Counted from the stretch's first letter, positions 1 through 10,002 are shown. The stretch: 64,000 nucleotides of DNA from Ruegeria aquimaris (GCF_025751555.1 NZ_JAOWLB010000002.1:422676-486675); one strand, 5' to 3'. The notes: generated by a model not told the origin, from the sequence alone. Made by a program: numbers and translations.

Positions 1-645
1 GGCAATGGCGCCGAAATTTCGGTCACGACACAAGAGCTACCGTTCCCGGTCGATCTGGCGATGGCGAAGTCGGGGTTCAAGCTGGATATCCCAGTGCAGG
101 CAAGCGATGCGCCGCAACCCTTTGGCCTGGGGATGAACCTGACCGATTTCACCATGTCCGACATGATCTGGGGCATGTTCGACCCCGCCGGGGCGCTGCC
201 GCGTGATCCGGCAACCATTGCGATCGACCTGACGGGAACTGCCAAGGTACTGGTGGACTTCCTGGATCCCGCCGTTGCCGAGACGCTGGAAGCAACCGGC
301 GCCGCGCCGGGCGAGCTGAACACGTTGAAAATCAACCAGCTGCTGGTGTCGATGGTCGGCGCCAAGCTGACCGGCACCGGTGATTTCGAGTTCGACAACA
401 GCGATCTGGAAAGCTTTGACGGGATGCCCGCCCCCTCGGGTGTCGCCAATCTGACGCTGGTCGGGGCAAACGCGCTGATCGACAAGCTGGTCGCGATGGG
501 CTTCGTTGCGGATCAGGACGCGATGGGCGCGCGGATGATGATGGGCATGCTGGCGGTACCGGGCGACGCGCCCGACACGCTGAACTCGACCATCGAGATC
601 AACAAGCAGGGCCATATCCTGGCCAACGGCCAGCGGATCAAGTGA
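1..645 (+). CDS. DUF2125 domain protein, 3' part only
   Basis: The reading frame is open from base 1 and stops at 643-645, so the N-terminal part lies outside the window. The visible 214 residues look like the C-terminal half of DUF2125 proteins, a family of envelope-associated proteins of unknown function in alphaproteobacteria. The segment alternates beta-strand-like stretches with short helices and has no cysteine and no obvious membrane helix. An internal ATG at 61 is not a credible start because similar coding sequence continues upstream. The family call is from memory of its sequence pattern. No function can be given. Confidence 0.7.
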   Translation, partial: GNGAEISVTTQELPFPVDLAMAKSGFKLDIPVQASDAPQPFGLGMNLTDFTMSDMIWGMFDPAGALPRDPATIAIDLTGTAKVLVDFLDPAVAETLEATGAAPGELNTLKINQLLVSMVGAKLTGTGDFEFDNSDLESFDGMPAPSGVANLTLVGANALIDKLVAMGFVADQDAMGARMMMGMLAVPGDAPDTLNSTIEINKQGHILANGQRIK

Positions 646-757
646 TCTGAACGACATGTCGACCGGGCGCCGCGCGCCCGGTTCGCCAATTCGCGGCGCG
701 GGGCTTGCAGCGGGCCCGGTCGGCGGCTACCTCGGTGACAGGATGACAGGAGGGGCC

Positions 758-2104
758 ATGCCGCGCACCGTAGAGGATATCAGCCACGCACTTCTGGATG
801 CGGCCCGCAGGGCGGGGGCCGAGGCCGCCGACGCGATGGTCACCCAAGGCACATCGGTCTCGGTCGAGGTGCGTGGCGGCGCGCTGGAGCACGCCGAACG
901 CTCTGAGGGCACCGATCTGGGGTTGCGGGTGTTCATCGGCAAGCGGCAGGCCATCGTGTCGAGTTCCGACAGTCGGCCAGAGACCCTGGCCGCGATGGCC
1001 GAACGGGCGGTGGCCATGGCGCGCGAGGCGCCCGAGGACCCCTATGCCGGGCTGGCTGACCCGTCGGAGATTTGCCGAAACCTTGATGCAGACGCTCTGG
1101 ATCTGTGTGATCCGACCCCCGAACCCACCGCCGAGGCCCTGATGCAGGATGCGCTGGCGGCCGAGGCCGCAGCGCTGGCGGTCGAAGGCGTGACGCAGGT
1201 TTCTGACGCGGGCGGCGGATACGGGGCAAATGCCATCCATATCGCAGCGACAAACGGGTTTTCCGGCGGCTACCGCCGTACATCCCGCTCGATCTCCTGC
1301 GTGGCGATTTCCGGGTCCGGAACGGGCATGGAGCGCGAATATGACGGCGACAGCCGAAGCTGGCAGTCGGACCTGCGCGACCCCGCCGAGATCGGTCGCA
1401 TCGCAGGTGAGCGGGCGGTCGCGGCACAAGGCGCACGCAAGCCCGTGACCGGAAGCTATCCGGTGCTGTTCGACGAACGCATTTCGTCCTCGCTGATCGG
1501 TCATCTGCTGGGCGCGGCCAATGGCGCGGCGATTGCGCGCGGGTCATCCTGGCTCAAGGATGCGCTGGGCGAACAGGTGCTGCCTGCGCATCTGTCGGTG
1601 ATCGAAGACCCACATCGCCCGCGTGTCTCGGGCTCGCGACCCTTCGATGCCGAGGGGCTGGCGACCCGGCGTCGCGCCATCGTGGAAAACGGGGTGCTGA
1701 CCGGCTGGACGCTGGATCTGGCCAGTGCGCGCAAGCTGGGGATGGGATCGACCTCAAACGCGGCGCGCGGTGTTTCCGGCCCGCCTTCGCCCAGCAACTG
1801 GAACATCGCGATGACACAGGGAACGGCCAGCCGGGCCGACCTGTTGCGCGACATGGGAACCGGTCTGTTGGTGACATCCATGATCGGTTCGACCATCAAC
1901 CCCAATACCGGCGACTATTCGCGCGGAGCCTCGGGGTTCTGGGTGGAGAATGGCGAGGTCGCCTATCCGGTGAACGAATGCACCATCGCGGGCAATCTGC
2001 GCGACATGCTGCTGCGGATGGTACCCGCGAACGACGCCCGGGATTGGCTGTCGCGGGTGGTGCCTTCGATCCTGATCGAGGGGATGACGCTTGCCGGAAA
2101 CTGA
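758..2104 (+). CDS. pmbA: TldE/PmbA family protein
   Basis: 448 residues. TldE/PmbA is the non-zinc subunit of the TldD-TldE protease, which degrades or matures small peptides in the cytosol. The C-terminal signature GASGFWVENGE is present, and the HExxxH zinc motif of TldD is absent, which fits the TldE subunit. The frame is open upstream to 656, but ATG 758 is preferred because AGGAGG lies just before it and the protein then begins at the family's usual N-terminus. The gene overlaps the next one by 14 bases, so the two are probably translated together. The TldD partner is not in this window. Confidence 0.9.
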   Translation: MPRTVEDISHALLDAARRAGAEAADAMVTQGTSVSVEVRGGALEHAERSEGTDLGLRVFIGKRQAIVSSSDSRPETLAAMAERAVAMAREAPEDPYAGLADPSEICRNLDADALDLCDPTPEPTAEALMQDALAAEAAALAVEGVTQVSDAGGGYGANAIHIAATNGFSGGYRRTSRSISCVAISGSGTGMEREYDGDSRSWQSDLRDPAEIGRIAGERAVAAQGARKPVTGSYPVLFDERISSSLIGHLLGAANGAAIARGSSWLKDALGEQVLPAHLSVIEDPHRPRVSGSRPFDAEGLATRRRAIVENGVLTGWTLDLASARKLGMGSTSNAARGVSGPPSPSNWNIAMTQGTASRADLLRDMGTGLLVTSMIGSTINPNTGDYSRGASGFWVENGEVAYPVNECTIAGNLRDMLLRMVPANDARDWLSRVVPSILIEGMTLAGN

Positions 2105-2894
2105 CCTCGACCTGCTGATCCGTGCCGCACATGAGGCCGGACGCATCGCCACCCGTTACTCGGGTCGCGAGGCGCAGCGTTGGGACAAGCCCGATGGCGC
2201 GGGCCCGGTGACCGAGGCGGATCTGGCGGTGAACGCGATGCTGGAGCAGATGCTGCCCAGCGCCCGGCCCGGATACGGCTGGCTGAGCGAGGAAACCGAG
2301 GACAGTGGCGCCCGGCTGGATCGTGACCGGGTGTTCATTGTCGACCCGATCGACGGCACCCGCAGCTTTGCCGACGGCTCGCGCACCTGGGCACATGCCC
2401 TGGCGGTGGCTGAACGCGGCGTGGTGACAGCGGCGGTGATCTATCTGCCGATGCGCGGCCTGCTGTTCTCGGCCGCGGCGGGCGGTGGCGCGTTTCTGAA
2501 TGGTGACCCGATCCAGGTCTCGGCCCCAGCCGATCTGGCGCAGGCGCATATTCTTGCCGCACGGCCCAATCTGCTGCCGGAACACTGGATCGGGCGAACT
2601 CCGCCTGTGTTCCAACGCGATTATCGGCCATCGCTGGCCTACCGGCTGGCGCTGGTGGCGCAAGGCCGGTTCGACGGCATGCTCACGCTGCGGCCCAGTT
2701 GGGAATGGGACATCGCCGCCGGTGACCTGATCCTGCGCGAGGCGGGCGGTCTTTGCACCGACCGGTTTGGCGCCCCGCTCAGGTTCAACAATGCCCGGCC
2801 TCGCCTGGCCGGTGTGATCGCGGGCGGCAACACCGTGCATGGCGGGCTGGCGGCGGCACTTGACCCGGCCAGCCTGGGGATTGCAAGCCATTGA
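2091..2894 (+). CDS. cysQ: inositol monophosphatase-family phosphatase, CysQ-like
   Basis: 267 residues. This is a Mg-dependent phosphatase of the FIG superfamily. The metal-binding motifs are visible: EETED at residues 67-71, DPIDGT at 85-90 and WEWDIAAGD near 203. In this neighbourhood (tldE upstream, waaA/lpxK downstream) such genes are usually annotated as 3'(2'),5'-bisphosphate nucleotidase, which removes the PAP formed in sulfate assimilation. An inositol-1-phosphatase role cannot be excluded from sequence alone. The start is TTG at 2091, inside the end of pmbA. Confidence 0.82.
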   Translation: MPETDLDLLIRAAHEAGRIATRYSGREAQRWDKPDGAGPVTEADLAVNAMLEQMLPSARPGYGWLSEETEDSGARLDRDRVFIVDPIDGTRSFADGSRTWAHALAVAERGVVTAAVIYLPMRGLLFSAAAGGGAFLNGDPIQVSAPADLAQAHILAARPNLLPEHWIGRTPPVFQRDYRPSLAYRLALVAQGRFDGMLTLRPSWEWDIAAGDLILREAGGLCTDRFGAPLRFNNARPRLAGVIAGGNTVHGGLAAALDPASLGIASH

Positions 2895-3052
2895 CCGCGC
2901 CTTGCCAAGATCGGCGCAAGCTTGACCTGCATCACAAATGCCATAGGTTGCCGCCGATTTTGCCCAGAACCCGCCGGAGCGACAAAATGGCCTGTGCCCT
3001 CTTCCCGGTTTCCCGTTTCACGGCCTGCCCCGGGCCGGTTGGACGTTAGACC

Positions 3053-4282
3053 ATGGCGCGCTCCCTCAGTCTAGCGGCCTATCGCGTGCTCAGCTGGCGC
3101 GGCGCGCATCCCCCCGGCGACGACATGCCATCACGCCCCGAGGGTGAGCTGCTGTGGATTCACGTGGCCGACCGGAGCCGTTTCGCGGCCCTGTGTGACC
3201 TCGCCCAGCGCCTTGTCACCTTGCGGCCTGACCTGTCGACCTTGTTCACCATTCCCGGCGACACCCGGACCGACGATTGGCAGGCGCCCACGGGGCTGGT
3301 CTCGGTCCTGCCCGACGATCACCCGACCGCGGCGCGGCGTTTTCTGAGCCATTGGACACCAGATATGTGCCTGTGGTCCGGTGGCGGGCTGAAACCCAAC
3401 CTGATCGACGAAGCGGCCCAGACTGGTCTGCCGATGATACTTATCGACGTCGCCGAACGCGATCTGACCGCGCGCAAGCATCGGTGGCTGCCCGACCTCA
3501 CACGCACGGTTCTGGATTGCTTCGACATGATCCTGACCAATGGAGAGGCTGCCGCACGTCAGGTACGCCGCGCGGGCGTCGCTCCTGCCAAGGTGCGCGC
3601 CTCGCCTCCTTTGCAGGTCAGCGCGAATCCGGCCCCCTGGCCGGAAGACGAGCTGGCGGTCGTCAATGCGGCCCTGGGTGGGCGACCGGTCTGGCTGTCG
3701 GCCTGGACCCAGGCCAAGGAGTTCATCTCGGTCCTGACCGCGCATCGCTACGCGCTGCGATTGCTGCACCGGGCGCTGTTGGTCGTGCATGTGGCCGACC
3801 CGGACGAAGCCGGGCCTCTACGCGAGCGGCTGGAACACATGGATCTGCGGTGTATCAATTGGGATGCCGGCGACATGATCGACGACCATACTCAGGTGGT
3901 GATCAGCGCGGAGCCCGAAAACCTCGGGCTGTGGTACCGGGTGTCACCGCTGACCTTCGTCGGCAGCTCACTGGAGCCCGGCGCTGGCGGGCGGGATCCG
4001 CTGACGGCGGTGGCTCTCGGCTCGGCGCTGCTCTATGGTCCGAACGTGCGCAACCATATCGACACATATGTCCGCCTTGCCTCGGCCGGAGCCGCGCGAT
4101 CGGTTCGCGATGCCGAGGCGCTGGGCTCAGAGGTCGTGCACCTGCTGGCGCCCGATGCCGCCGCCACGATGGCGCTGGCCGGATGGGAGGTCGTGACCGA
4201 ATCCGCCCATCTCACCGATGAACTGCTCGAGCTGGTACAGGACCGGTTGGACCGGCGGAGGGCAGAGCATGCGGACACCTGA
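3053..4282 (+). CDS. WaaA/KdtA-like Kdo transferase family protein, diverged
   Basis: 409 residues. The C-terminal half matches the nucleotide-sugar-binding half of 3-deoxy-D-manno-octulosonate transferase: the segment [20 protein letters not shown] and the following [12 protein letters not shown] are typical. The N-terminal acceptor domain is altered. Where WaaA proteins carry a GASVGE-type motif with the catalytic Glu, this one reads [14 protein letters not shown] (residues 31-44). It is followed, with a 14-base overlap, by lpxK, so a role in lipid A/Kdo assembly is likely. Whether it is an active transferase is doubtful. Confidence 0.72.
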   Translation: MARSLSLAAYRVLSWRGAHPPGDDMPSRPEGELLWIHVADRSRFAALCDLAQRLVTLRPDLSTLFTIPGDTRTDDWQAPTGLVSVLPDDHPTAARRFLSHWTPDMCLWSGGGLKPNLIDEAAQTGLPMILIDVAERDLTARKHRWLPDLTRTVLDCFDMILTNGEAAARQVRRAGVAPAKVRASPPLQVSANPAPWPEDELAVVNAALGGRPVWLSAWTQAKEFISVLTAHRYALRLLHRALLVVHVADPDEAGPLRERLEHMDLRCINWDAGDMIDDHTQVVISAEPENLGLWYRVSPLTFVGSSLEPGAGGRDPLTAVALGSALLYGPNVRNHIDTYVRLASAGAARSVRDAEALGSEVVHLLAPDAAATMALAGWEVVTESAHLTDELLELVQDRLDRRRAEHADT

Positions 4283-5267
4283 GTTCTGGCACACCGACCC
4301 GGTGCGACCCGGCTTGCGTGCGAACGCGCTGCGCCCGCTGGGCACGCTCTATGCGGCGGCGACCGCGCGGCGGATACGCCAGGGGCAACCGATCCGCGCC
4401 GCCGTGCCGGTGATCTGTATCGGCAACCTGAACGCGGGCGGAACCGGCAAGACCCCGACCGCGATCTGGGTGGTCGAGCGGCTGCGCGACGCGGGGCACG
4501 AACCGCATGTCGTCACCCGCGGCTACGGCGGCGCGTTGCAGGGACCGGTGCAGGTGGATCCCGGTCGCCACAAGTCGGAACAAGTGGGCGACGAACCCTT
4601 GCTGCTGGCGGCCTTTGCCGAGGTCTGGGTCGCCAAGGACCGCGCCGCTGGCGTGCGGGCGGCGGAGGCGGCGGGCGCCACCGTGATCGTGCTGGACGAT
4701 GGATTCCAGAACCCGGCGGTGGAGAAGGATTTCTCGGTCATCGTGGTCGATGCCGCACAGGGGTTCGGCAACGGGCTGTGCATTCCGGCCGGACCGCTGC
4801 GCGAACCGGTCGATGTGGGACTGCGGCGCGCCGATCTGGTGCTGTCGCTGGGCGATGCCGCCGCGCAGGCGGATTTCGCCGCCCGCTGGGGGGCCGCGAT
4901 CAGCCTGCCGCATGCAACGGCGGAACTCAAACCTCTGAAGACCGGGATGGACTGGGCCGCCACCCCGGTTCTGGCCTTTGCCGGTATCGGCAACCCGGCC
5001 AAGTTCTTTCGCACGTTGCGCAAGGAGGGGGCCGATCTGTTGCGGGCCGAGGCGCTGGACGATCATCAGCCGCTGACGCCCGCGCTGATGTCCCGCCTGG
5101 AAACCGAGGCGCGGGCGCTTGGCGCGCAGATGGTGACCACCGAAAAGGACGCCGTTCGGCTGCCGCCTGCATTCCGGTCCAAGGTCATCACCCTGCCCGT
5201 GCGGCTCGACGTTGCGGACTCCGACCGGGTGCGCGACATGCTGCTGGCGGTTGCGCCCGCGCCCTGA
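4269..5267 (+). CDS. lpxK: tetraacyldisaccharide 4'-kinase
   Basis: 332 residues. LpxK phosphorylates the 4' position of the lipid A disaccharide at the inner face of the cytoplasmic membrane. The Walker A loop [10 protein letters not shown] lies at residues 53-62, after the family N-terminus (FWHTD...). DDGFQNP near residue 143 and [10 protein letters not shown] near 290 are further family motifs. ATG 4269 is chosen over upstream in-frame codons because it gives the normal N-terminus and follows GGAGGGCAG. It overlaps the WaaA-like gene by 14 bases and ends just before a convergent CoA-transferase gene. Confidence 0.95.
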   Translation: MRTPEFWHTDPVRPGLRANALRPLGTLYAAATARRIRQGQPIRAAVPVICIGNLNAGGTGKTPTAIWVVERLRDAGHEPHVVTRGYGGALQGPVQVDPGRHKSEQVGDEPLLLAAFAEVWVAKDRAAGVRAAEAAGATVIVLDDGFQNPAVEKDFSVIVVDAAQGFGNGLCIPAGPLREPVDVGLRRADLVLSLGDAAAQADFAARWGAAISLPHATAELKPLKTGMDWAATPVLAFAGIGNPAKFFRTLRKEGADLLRAEALDDHQPLTPALMSRLETEARALGAQMVTTEKDAVRLPPAFRSKVITLPVRLDVADSDRVRDMLLAVAPAP

Positions 5268-5270
5268 GTC

Positions 5271-6389
5271 TCAGCCGTCCTCGCCCAGTTTCGGCGCGGG
5301 CCGGTGCAGCGCCAGATCGGCGTCCGAGAACCGGAACGGTGCGCGGATGCCCGGCACGCCCTGAAGTGCGATCCGCATGCCGCGTGCGATCACCTGAGGA
5401 TCGGCCATGACCTCGGCCATGTCGTTGATCGGGCCGGCAGGGATGCCCTGTTCCTCGCAGGCGGCCAGCAACTCGGCCTTGGCGCGGGTCGCGGTGGCGC
5501 CGTTCAGCCGCGCGATCATCACCCGGCGGTTGGCGAGACGGTCGCGATTCTTCTGGAACTCGGGCGCCTCGGCCATGTCATCAAGCCCAAGCACCCGGCA
5601 GAGCCTTTGGTACTGCCGGTCATTGCCGGTGGCGATGATGATATGGCCGTCGGCGCAATCAAACACCTGGTAGGGCGCAAGGTTGACATGGGCATTGCCC
5701 ATGCGGGGGGGCACCTCGCCTGTAGTGAGATAGTTCAACGCCTGGTTGGCGGTGACGGCAACCGCCACGTCGAGCAGTGCCATATCCACATGCTGCCCGT
5801 GACCGGTCCGGTCGCGCTGGTGCAGCGCGGCCAGAATGCCGGTGACCGCATATATGCCGGTAAAGATATCGGTGATCGCCACACCCGATTTCTGTGGCTG
5901 GCCCTCGGGCTCGCCCGTGATCGACATCAGACCTGACATGCCCTGGATGATGAAATCGTATCCCGCACGATGGGCATAGGGGCCGTCCTGCCCAAATCCG
6001 GTGATCGAGCAATAGATCAGCCGAGGATTGATCTCTGAAAGCGAGGCGTAATCCAGCCCGTATTTGGCCAGCCCGCCAACCTTGAAATTCTCGATCAGGA
6101 TATCGGCGTCGCGCACCAATGCGCGTACCTTGTCCTGCCCCTCAAGGGTTGAGAAATCCGCGACGACCGAGGCCTTTCCCCTGTTCGTCGAGTGGAAATA
6201 GGCCGCCGACACATCATCATCGCGCGTCACGAAGGGTGGCCCCCAGGCGCGGGTATCGTCACCTGCGGGGCTTTCGACCTTGATCACTTCGGCGCCCAGG
6301 TCCGACAGGGTCTGGCCCGCCCAGGGGCCGGCCAGCACGCGCGCCAGTTCGACGACCTTCAGACCCGAGAGCGGCGCGGCCCGTGTCAT
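5271..6389 (-). CDS. CaiB/BaiF family (class III) CoA-transferase
   Basis: 372 residues. The N-terminus LSGLKVVELARVLAGPWAGQ and the segment GAEVIKVESPAGDDTR are characteristic of type III CoA-transferases, which move CoA between organic acids through an aspartyl-CoA intermediate. The expected Asp is in AGYDFIIQG. The substrate cannot be predicted because the family covers formyl-, carnitine-, succinyl- and other CoA substrates. The start ATG overlaps the stop of the upstream DsbA-like gene by one base, so the two are in one transcript. Confidence 0.88.
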   Translation of the reverse strand: MTRAAPLSGLKVVELARVLAGPWAGQTLSDLGAEVIKVESPAGDDTRAWGPPFVTRDDDVSAAYFHSTNRGKASVVADFSTLEGQDKVRALVRDADILIENFKVGGLAKYGLDYASLSEINPRLIYCSITGFGQDGPYAHRAGYDFIIQGMSGLMSITGEPEGQPQKSGVAITDIFTGIYAVTGILAALHQRDRTGHGQHVDMALLDVAVAVTANQALNYLTTGEVPPRMGNAHVNLAPYQVFDCADGHIIIATGNDRQYQRLCRVLGLDDMAEAPEFQKNRDRLANRRVMIARLNGATATRAKAELLAACEEQGIPAGPINDMAEVMADPQVIARGMRIALQGVPGIRAPFRFSDADLALHRPAPKLGEDG

Positions 6390-7060
6390 CAGTTCGCCAG
6401 TTCAGCCTCGATCAGTGCCTTGAAATCGGCATAGGGCTGGTTTTCAACCTTCTTGCCGTTGATCATGAAACTCGGCGTCGAGTTGATCTCGTCACGGGTG
6501 GCGTGTTCCTGGTACCAGGCGACCAGAGTCTGCGCCATCGTCGCATCCCCCAGACAGGCGTCGAGCTTGTCATTGTCGATGCCTGCCACGCGACCAATTT
6601 TGCGCAACTCGTCGGCAATCTCGGCCGGACCACCGGCACGGGCCCATTCCGACTGGCTCTTGAACATCAGGTCGGTGATGCCAAAGAATTTCTCGGGTCC
6701 GGCGCAACGCGCCACCATCGAGGCCCAGAGGCCGTAGCGGTCGAAATAGACCTCGCGATAGATGAACCGCACCTTGCCGGTGTCGATGAAATCGGCCTTG
6801 AGCTGCTTGTACCCCTCCTCGTGGAACCGCGCGCAATGCGGACAGGTGTAAGAGGCATATTCGATGACCTCGACCGGCGCGTCCTCGGCCCCTTGCACCA
6901 TCTCTACAATGGTGGAGGTATCGACCTCGGCCTGCTGCGCGTCGGCGCTGCCGATCAGCGGCGAGGCGGGCAGGCTGCCGGTCGATGACGGCAGGCTCAG
7001 CCAGTAAGCGCCAGCGGCAATCGCCACGGCAGCACAGATCACGGTTCCCATACGGCTCAT
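6389..7060 (-). CDS. DsbA-family thioredoxin-fold protein, membrane-anchored or exported
   Basis: 223 residues. One N-terminal hydrophobic segment (about residues 6-22) is followed by a thioredoxin fold with the redox motif CPHC at 73-76 and the cis-Pro region TPSFMINGKK near residue 188. Such proteins oxidise or isomerise cysteines in the periplasm. ATG 7060 is chosen because the hydrophobic segment starts right after it. The longer in-frame extension to 7297 overlaps the upstream DciA/DUF721 gene and has no signal character. The gene lies 13 bases after the DciA/DUF721 gene and shares ATGA with the CoA-transferase gene. Confidence 0.88.
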   Translation of the reverse strand: MSRMGTVICAAVAIAAGAYWLSLPSSTGSLPASPLIGSADAQQAEVDTSTIVEMVQGAEDAPVEVIEYASYTCPHCARFHEEGYKQLKADFIDTGKVRFIYREVYFDRYGLWASMVARCAGPEKFFGITDLMFKSQSEWARAGGPAEIADELRKIGRVAGIDNDKLDACLGDATMAQTLVAWYQEHATRDEINSTPSFMINGKKVENQPYADFKALIEAELAN

Positions 7061-7073
7061 TTCAGGCCCTTTC

Positions 7074-7580
7074 TTATGATTTCTGCTTCGATAAAACGCT
7101 CTGGGCCAGTCTTTCAAGGGCAGCGCGCAAATCTTCATCTTTCGCCCCTTGTGCGACGCGAGAAGCTTCGGCGGCGACTTCCGGCGCGGGGCCGGACGAG
7201 GTGGCTTTGGGGCGGTGTTCGAATGTGGCCTGCCCTTCGGCAAAACCGGTCGGCGCGGTCTGAGTGATCCGGACACGGCTGATCGCGTTATAGCCATAGG
7301 CGGCGTTGACCCGTTCGCGCAGCTGTTCCTTCTGCATTTCCAGCATCGGCGCCTGCGCGCCGGTGGTCAGGACCGTCAGCGTGGCGCCAAAGCCACCCTT
7401 GCCATAACTGATATTGACCGGGCGGGCGATGGCGGCGAGGTCCTGGCCCACGATCTCGGGCCAGTGGGTCACTACCCGGCTGACCGCAAAACCCCGGCTT
7501 TCGCCGGCACGGCGGATCTGGTCGCCCAGCAGGATTGCCGTACGCTTGAAGCCGCGGGTCGAGGAACGTCTCTGTGCCAT
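7074..7580 (-). CDS. DUF721/DciA family protein
   Basis: 168 residues. The segments VVTHWPEIVGQDLAAIARP and LTVLTTGAQAPMLEMQKEQL match the DUF721 fold. In bacteria without DnaC/DnaI, DciA members load or support the replicative helicase DnaB. Other members are uncharacterised, so the specific role is inferred. ATG 7580 is preferred to ATG 7598 because GGAG lies at a good distance before it. The gene is divergent from mutY and first in the run that leads into the DsbA-like and CoA-transferase genes. Confidence 0.8.
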   Translation of the reverse strand: MAQRRSSTRGFKRTAILLGDQIRRAGESRGFAVSRVVTHWPEIVGQDLAAIARPVNISYGKGGFGATLTVLTTGAQAPMLEMQKEQLRERVNAAYGYNAISRVRITQTAPTGFAEGQATFEHRPKATSSGPAPEVAAEASRVAQGAKDEDLRAALERLAQSVLSKQKS

Positions 7581-7662
7581 CTGGTCTCCGACTCTCATGG
7601 CGCTATTCTAAGTCCCGGGCGCGGCGGCGCCAGCGAAACCGGACAGTCAGGGAGAATTTTCC

Positions 7663-8718
7663 GTGCGCGATCAGCAACACAATGGCGTGAGCGCGGACTT
7701 GCTGGCGTGGTACGATACCCATGCCCGCGAGATGCCCTGGCGCGTCGGCCCGGCGGCGCGTGCCGATGGCATACGCCCCGATCCCTATCGGGTTTGGCTG
7801 TCCGAAGTCATGCTGCAACAGACCACGGTTGCTGCGGTGCGCGACTACTTCCATCGGTTTACGGCGCGGTGGCCCACGGTTCAGGCGCTTGCCGCCGCCC
7901 CGGACGAGGCGGTAATGGGCGAATGGGCAGGGCTGGGATATTACGCCCGCGCCCGCAACCTGCTGAAATGCGCCCGCGTGGTGGTGCAGGAGCATGCTGG
8001 CCGGTTCCCCGATACATATGATGGCCTGATCGCACTGCCCGGTATCGGCCCCTATACCGCCGCTGCGATTGCCGCCATTGCCTTCGACCGCGCGGAGACC
8101 GTGCTCGACGGCAATGTCGAACGGGTGATGGCGCGGCTCTATGACATTCACGAACCGCTACCGGGCGTAAAACCCGAATTGAAGGCGCGGGCCGCCGACC
8201 TGACCCCCATCGAGAGACCCGGCGATCATGCCCAGGCGGTGATGGATCTGGGTGCCACGATCTGCACCCCGAAGTCGCCCGCCTGCGGCATCTGCCCGCT
8301 GCGCGACCCCTGCCTGGCGCGCGCGCGTGGGACCGCGCCCGACCTGCCGCGCAAGGCGTCGAAAAAGGAGAAACCGGTGCGCCTTGGCCATGTCTATCTG
8401 GCGCAGCGCTCCGATGGCGGCTGGCTGATGCAGCGGCGGCCCGATCGCGGTCTCTTGGGCGGGATGCTGGGCTGGCCCGGCTCGGACTGGTCCGAAGCCC
8501 CTGACCCCGCCCCCCCTTTCAAGGCAGAGTGGCGCGAACTGGCGGGCGAGGTACGCCATACCTTTACCCATTTCCACCTGATCCTGCGCATCCACTGCGC
8601 CGAACTGCCCAAGGGACCGCCGCCCGAGGGGTTGCATATCGTCGACAAGCACGCCTTCCGCCCCTCGGACCTGCCCACTGTGATGCGCAAGGCATACGAT
8701 CTGTGGCGCGGCCAATAG
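7663..8718 (+). CDS. mutY: A/G-specific adenine DNA glycosylase
   Basis: 351 residues. MutY removes adenine mispaired with 8-oxoguanine. Seen: catalytic Glu48 in LSEVMLQQT, the helix-hairpin-helix LPGIGPYTAAAIA (125-137), catalytic Asp149 in VLDGNVER, and the [4Fe-4S] ligands C201, C208, C211 and C217 (CX6CX2CX5C). A NUDIX-like C-terminal domain reads the oxidised guanine (GWLMQRRPDRGLLGGMLGWPG). The start is GTG 7663. Confidence 0.96.
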   Translation: MRDQQHNGVSADLLAWYDTHAREMPWRVGPAARADGIRPDPYRVWLSEVMLQQTTVAAVRDYFHRFTARWPTVQALAAAPDEAVMGEWAGLGYYARARNLLKCARVVVQEHAGRFPDTYDGLIALPGIGPYTAAAIAAIAFDRAETVLDGNVERVMARLYDIHEPLPGVKPELKARAADLTPIERPGDHAQAVMDLGATICTPKSPACGICPLRDPCLARARGTAPDLPRKASKKEKPVRLGHVYLAQRSDGGWLMQRRPDRGLLGGMLGWPGSDWSEAPDPAPPFKAEWRELAGEVRHTFTHFHLILRIHCAELPKGPPPEGLHIVDKHAFRPSDLPTVMRKAYDLWRGQ

Positions 8719-8778
8719 ACCGATGGGCAGAGACCGGAAAAACGTCTAGGATTCAGGCAGTTTGTTGTGGAGTGTCCG

Positions 8779-9912
8779 ATGATCGCCCCGGAGAAACTCT
8801 CGCGCTGGCAAAGCGCCCTGCCCTTCTGGATATCCTACCTGCTGGCGCCGTTGGTCTGGTTTGCGGCAACCGAGGGCGGTTGGTGGCTGCTGGCGGTGCC
8901 GTTGTCGACCTGGTGGGCCTTTGCGGCCCTTGACCAGGCGGCGGGCGAGAACCTGGAAAACGCTGATCCGGAGACTGGTGAAGAGGCGCTGGGCTGGTAC
9001 ATCCTGCTGACCAAGCTTTGGGTGCCGGTGCAGTTCGTCACGCTCTACGGCCTGATCTGGTACGCCACCCGCGCCGACCACCTTTCCACCGGCGAACGGA
9101 TCGCGCTGTTCTTCGGCGTCGGGGTGATCACCGGGACCATCGGGATCAACTATTCCCACGAGCTGATGCACCAGAAGGACCGGTTCGAGCGCTGGCTGGG
9201 CGATATCCTGCTGGCCATGGTGCTCTACTCACATTTCCGGTCCGAACACCTGCTGGTGCATCACCGCTATGTCGGCACCCCGCGTGACCCGGTGACCGCG
9301 CGTTATAACGAAGGGTTTCACCGGTTCTATCCCCGGGTGCTGGTGCAATGCCTGCGCTCGGCCTTCCGTGCCGAGCGCGAGATGCTGGCGCGCAAGGACA
9401 GGAACTGGACCGATCCGGCCAACCCGTTCTGGCGCTATTGGGCCTTGCAGGGGGGGATGCTGGCGTTTGCGGGGCTGATCGGCGGTTGGGCTGGTCTGGG
9501 CCTGTTCCTGGTGCAGGCCGGTACCGCGATCTGGCAGCTTGAGGTGGTCAACTACGTGGAACATTACGGGCTGACCCGGAAACACCTGGGCGAGGGCAAG
9601 TACGAACATGTCAAACCGCGCCATTCCTGGAACTCGGCAAAACGGGCGTCGAACTGGCTGCTGATCAACCTGCAACGCCATTCCGACCATCACTACAAGC
9701 CCGACCGCCGGTTTCCGCTGTTGCAGAACCATACCGAGGCGGACGCGCCGCAACTGCCCTATGGTTATCCGGTCATGACCGTTGCGGCGATGATCCCGCC
9801 GCTGTGGCGGCGGGTGATGAACCCGCGCGTGCGCGCCTGGCGGCGGCAATACTACCCCGAGATTTCCGACTGGAAACCCTACAACAAGGCGCTGAACCCG
9901 GCCCCGCGCTGA
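8779..9912 (+). CDS. alkB: alkane 1-monooxygenase
   Basis: 377 residues. An integral-membrane di-iron hydroxylase that oxidises the terminal carbon of n-alkanes, using electrons from rubredoxin. The histidine boxes are visible: HELMHQKD, EHLLVHHRYVGTP and LQRHSDHHYKP, plus the AlkB hallmark NYVEHYGL. Several hydrophobic segments precede them (about residues 15-45 and 75-115). ATG 8779 fits the hydrophobic N-terminus; an in-frame GTG lies at 8767. No rubredoxin or rubredoxin reductase gene is adjacent. Confidence 0.93.
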   Translation: MIAPEKLSRWQSALPFWISYLLAPLVWFAATEGGWWLLAVPLSTWWAFAALDQAAGENLENADPETGEEALGWYILLTKLWVPVQFVTLYGLIWYATRADHLSTGERIALFFGVGVITGTIGINYSHELMHQKDRFERWLGDILLAMVLYSHFRSEHLLVHHRYVGTPRDPVTARYNEGFHRFYPRVLVQCLRSAFRAEREMLARKDRNWTDPANPFWRYWALQGGMLAFAGLIGGWAGLGLFLVQAGTAIWQLEVVNYVEHYGLTRKHLGEGKYEHVKPRHSWNSAKRASNWLLINLQRHSDHHYKPDRRFPLLQNHTEADAPQLPYGYPVMTVAAMIPPLWRRVMNPRVRAWRRQYYPEISDWKPYNKALNPAPR

Positions 9913-9953
9913 ACCGCGGCGCGCAGCGCGCGCCGCCCGGCCCAACGGGAGGT

Positions 9954-9972
9954 GGCGCATCTGCGATGCGCC
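9954..9972. other. perfect 7-bp inverted repeat between alkB and a cyclase gene
   Basis: GGCGCAT, five bases, ATGCGCC. It lies between two convergent genes and has no T-run, so its role as a terminator is uncertain. Confidence 0.45.
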
Positions 9973-9979
9973 GGCCGAC

Positions 9980-10002
9980 GGGCGGGAGCGGCCCGCCCTT
10001 TC
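9980..10002 (+). terminator. probable terminator of alkB
   Basis: A 7-bp GC stem (GGGCGGG / CCCGCCC, loop AGCGG) is followed by only a short TTTC. It sits at the very end of the convergent cyclase gene. The U-tract is weak. Confidence 0.5.
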
